DNA of 11,173 bases from Bacteroidales bacterium UBA3868 (GTDB lineage Bacteria; Bacteroidota; Bacteroidia; Bacteroidales; WCHB1-69), in the NCBI GenBank assembly GCA_002392325.1, contig DGGS01000009.1, positions 1 to 11,173 of the forward strand, given 5' to 3'. The notes beneath the pieces were generated by a model. It worked only from the letters and a program-made list of their open reading frames with translations, searched no databases and had not been told where the DNA came from. Shown here one piece after another: positions 9,782 through 11,173 of the stretch. Every line of letters begins with the position of its first letter. Positions within the stretch are counted from its first letter, which is position 1. The translations under genes were made by a program, and so were the position numbers.

Positions 9782-10162
9782 ATGGCAAGATCAGAAGAAT
9801 TGGTTAAAAATATTTATTTGGCTGCTCAAGAAGTATATGATAATAAAATTTCATTGAAAGACCAGAAGATTAAGATGCAGAATTTTTTTGGAATGAATCC
9901 TGGGTCCTTCAATGATTTTTATTATGGGTATGCGAAGATGAGGACCGGAGAAATTAGCAAAAGAGGACTTGAAACTCGTTCATATGATTACTTTATTTTA
10001 AAAATATATGAAGAGTTTGGAAGAGTTGGATTAGAAAAAGCATTACAATCATTTCGGCAGACACTTGATTATTACCAACAAACAATAGGGGTTCCTTGCC
10101 GTTCATGGCAACGCATATATGATAAATATAGCGAATTATTAAAATCACGATCAGGAGAATAG
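9782..10162 (+). CDS. Hypothetical helical protein (126 aa), resembling the N-terminal module of some HNH endonucleases
   Basis: Function unknown. An in-frame ATG at 9629 exists, but the -7 box at 9717-9724 and hairpins lie inside that extension, and MARSEELVKNIYLAAQEVY at 9782 looks like a natural helical start. The protein is charged, soluble and predicted mostly helical: KNIYLAAQEVYDNK, then GSFNDFYYGYAKMRTGEISKR, then SYDYFILKIYEEFG and LEKALQSFRQTLDYYQ. The order 'G-S..D....Y..M..G...KR....a..YF...I..EFG...L..AL......L.YY' recalls a module before HNH nuclease domains in Bacteroidota proteins, but no HNH domain follows. It may be a truncated nuclease or a free partner protein. Hand counts on three 60-base lines give roughly 27-40% GC, far below the ABC gene next door, suggesting transfer. 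Divergent from the PBECR-like gene. Gene confidence is good; family is weak. Confidence 0.6.
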   Translation: MARSEELVKNIYLAAQEVYDNKISLKDQKIKMQNFFGMNPGSFNDFYYGYAKMRTGEISKRGLETRSYDYFILKIYEEFGRVGLEKALQSFRQTLDYYQQTIGVPCRSWQRIYDKYSELLKSRSGE

Positions 10163-10207
10163 TAAACTTGTAAAAATTCCCATGTACCATGTTCACCCCA
10201 TTCTCCT
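10153..10207. repeat. 8-bp perfect inverted repeat spanning the gap between the 126-aa gene and the ABC gene
   Basis: AGGAGAAT (10153-10160) and ATTCTCCT (10200-10207), with a 39-bp interval. It overlaps the 126-aa gene's stop codon region. It could be a weak bidirectional terminator or a boundary mark of the AT-rich stretch; chance is also possible. The 84 bases between the two genes hold nothing else recognisable. Confidence 0.3.
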
Positions 10208-10246
10208 CCTTTACCAACGTCACCTCATGCACCCATTTCACCACCT

Positions 10247-11173
10247 CTAACTTATCGTTTTCGCAATCTTCTCGATGTTCAGACTTCTTGCCGAGGCGTC
10301 GATGATCTCCTTGTAGATGCCGCCCTTCTTGTAGATTTCGTCGGGGTCGCCGTCCTCCTCCACGCGACCGTCCTTGAGCGCGTAGATGTAGTCGGCGTCG
10401 ATGATCTGCGAGATGCTGTGGGAGATGATGATGACGGTGCGGTCCTGCTTGATGGCGTCGATGCTGTTCTTGATCTGCTCGGTGGCGATGGCGTCTAAGC
10501 TGGCGGTGGGCTCATCGAGGAAGATGATGGGTGGATTCTTCAGAAACATGCGGGCGATGGCCACGCGCTGCTGCTGCCCGCCGGATAGGTCGGCGGCGTT
10601 GTGCGCGAACTGCTTAGGCAGTTCCATGACTTGGTCGTAGAGGTGCGCCTTTTTAGCTGCCTCCACCACCTCCTCGTGCGAAGCTTCCGGATTGCCGTAG
10701 AGGATGTTCTCCTCAATCGTGCCGTCAAAAATGTGGTTCTTCTGCAACACCAACCCGATGTTCTCGCGCAGATATTGCGTGTCGTAGTCCTTCAGATCGA
10801 CCCCGTCGAGGGTGATGGTGCCCACCTGCGGCTCGTAGAATTTGTCCAGCAAGTTGACAATCGTACTCTTGCCCGCACCCGAGAGCCCGACCAACGCTGT
10901 GATCTTGCCCGGCTCAATCTTCATATTGACGCCGAACAAAGCCTGCGTGCCGTTCGGGTAGGTGAAATCGACACCCTTCAGCTCGAAGTTGCCGTGTATG
11001 GGCTCCGGTCTGTACTCGCCCGACGGCTCGACCTCCTTTTCGGAGTTGAGGATGCCGAAGAAACCCTCCGCGTAGATCAGCGCGTCGTTCACATCATCGA
11101 AGATGCGCTGCAGCTGTGTGATGGGCGCGATGACATTGCTGAACAACATCACATGGTACATGATCTTACCGAT
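10247..11173 (-). CDS. ABC exporter, fused permease-ATPase, C-terminal part (start outside window)
   Basis: Couples ATP hydrolysis to export across the inner membrane; substrate unknown. The frame is open to the window edge (IGKIM...), so 308 residues of a protein of roughly 550-620 are visible. The first about 40 residues (VMLFSNVIAPITQLQRIFDD) are the end of the last membrane helix and the coupling region of an MsbA-like permease. The ATPase domain, numbered from Met at 11161, has Walker A GLSGAGKST (92-100), Q-loop Q140, signature LSGGQ (192-196), Walker B IIFLDE (212-217), D-loop SLD and H-loop H248; all catalytic residues are present. Odd: the usual E-x-G-E-x-G X-loop before LSGGQ is replaced by a short segment ending FAHNAAD. 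Base composition is clearly GC-rich against the island beside it. It converges on the 126-aa gene across an 84-bp gap without a strong terminator. Confidence 0.92.
   Translation of the reverse strand: MGKIMYHVMLFSNVIAPITQLQRIFDDVNDALIYAEGFFGILNSEKEVEPSGEYRPEPIHGNFELKGVDFTYPNGTQALFGVNMKIEPGKITALVGLSGAGKSTIVNLLDKFYEPQVGTITLDGVDLKDYDTQYLRENIGLVLQKNHIFDGTIEENILYGNPEASHEEVVEAAKKAHLYDQVMELPKQFAHNAADLSGGQQQRVAIARMFLKNPPIIFLDEPTASLDAIATEQIKNSIDAIKQDRTVIIISHSISQIIDADYIYALKDGRVEEDGDPDEIYKKGGIYKEIIDASARSLNIEKIAKTIS

Noticed and set aside
9993..10244. 83-codon minus-strand frame with a hydrophobic segment
   Set aside because: Mostly antisense to the 126-aa gene, needs a GTG start, and the hydrophobic part follows from AT-rich composition.
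10181..11162. 12-mer CATGTACCATGT at 10181-10192 and its complement at 11151-11162
   Set aside because: A few 12-base matches are expected by chance in 11 kb; one copy is plain coding sequence of the ABC gene.

Overview
The window looks like a chromosomal segment of a member of the Bacteroidota, most likely order Bacteroidales. Evidence: a GH2 beta-galactosidase with a Bacteroides-type C-terminal extension, a ribosomal protein S16 with a long Ala/Glu-rich tail, a large outer-membrane protein joining a TolB-like propeller to a beta barrel, an [FeFe]-hydrogenase maturase HydF (anaerobic lifestyle), and several matches to the Bacteroides promoter -7 box TAnnTTTG with no obvious Shine-Dalgarno sequences. 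No species is assigned.

Layout. 1-3318 (+): 3' part of a lacZ-type beta-galactosidase whose start lies outside the window. 3319-4448 (-): rpsP then rimM, a translation/ribosome-assembly pair coupled by a 1-nt overlap (TAATG). 4449-4574: a compact divergent promoter region firing left into rpsP and right into the next gene. 4575-7727 (+): a 1050-residue secreted protein with a degenerate peptidase-MA-like domain, a PD40/TolB-like propeller and a C-terminal outer-membrane barrel. 7724-8908 (-): hydF. 8909-10246: an accessory-looking stretch, AT-rich from about 9486. It holds a small possible BECR-fold (PBECR-type) nuclease on the minus strand, a 126-residue helical protein on the plus strand, and between them a series of three hairpins. 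10247-11173 (-): C-terminal half of an ABC exporter with fused permease and ATPase, its start beyond the window.

The core genes are packed very tightly. The lacZ and rimM stop codons abut with no spacer, and the barrel-protein and hydF stop codons are read from the same TTAA on opposite strands. The genes do not form one pathway: they are separate housekeeping, sugar-use, envelope and hydrogenase functions. The best candidate for something undescribed is the AT-rich divergent pair at 9078-10162 with its structured intergenic region. Its composition, promoters and possible nuclease content suggest a small horizontally acquired cassette (toxin-like or phage-derived), but its function is inference only.
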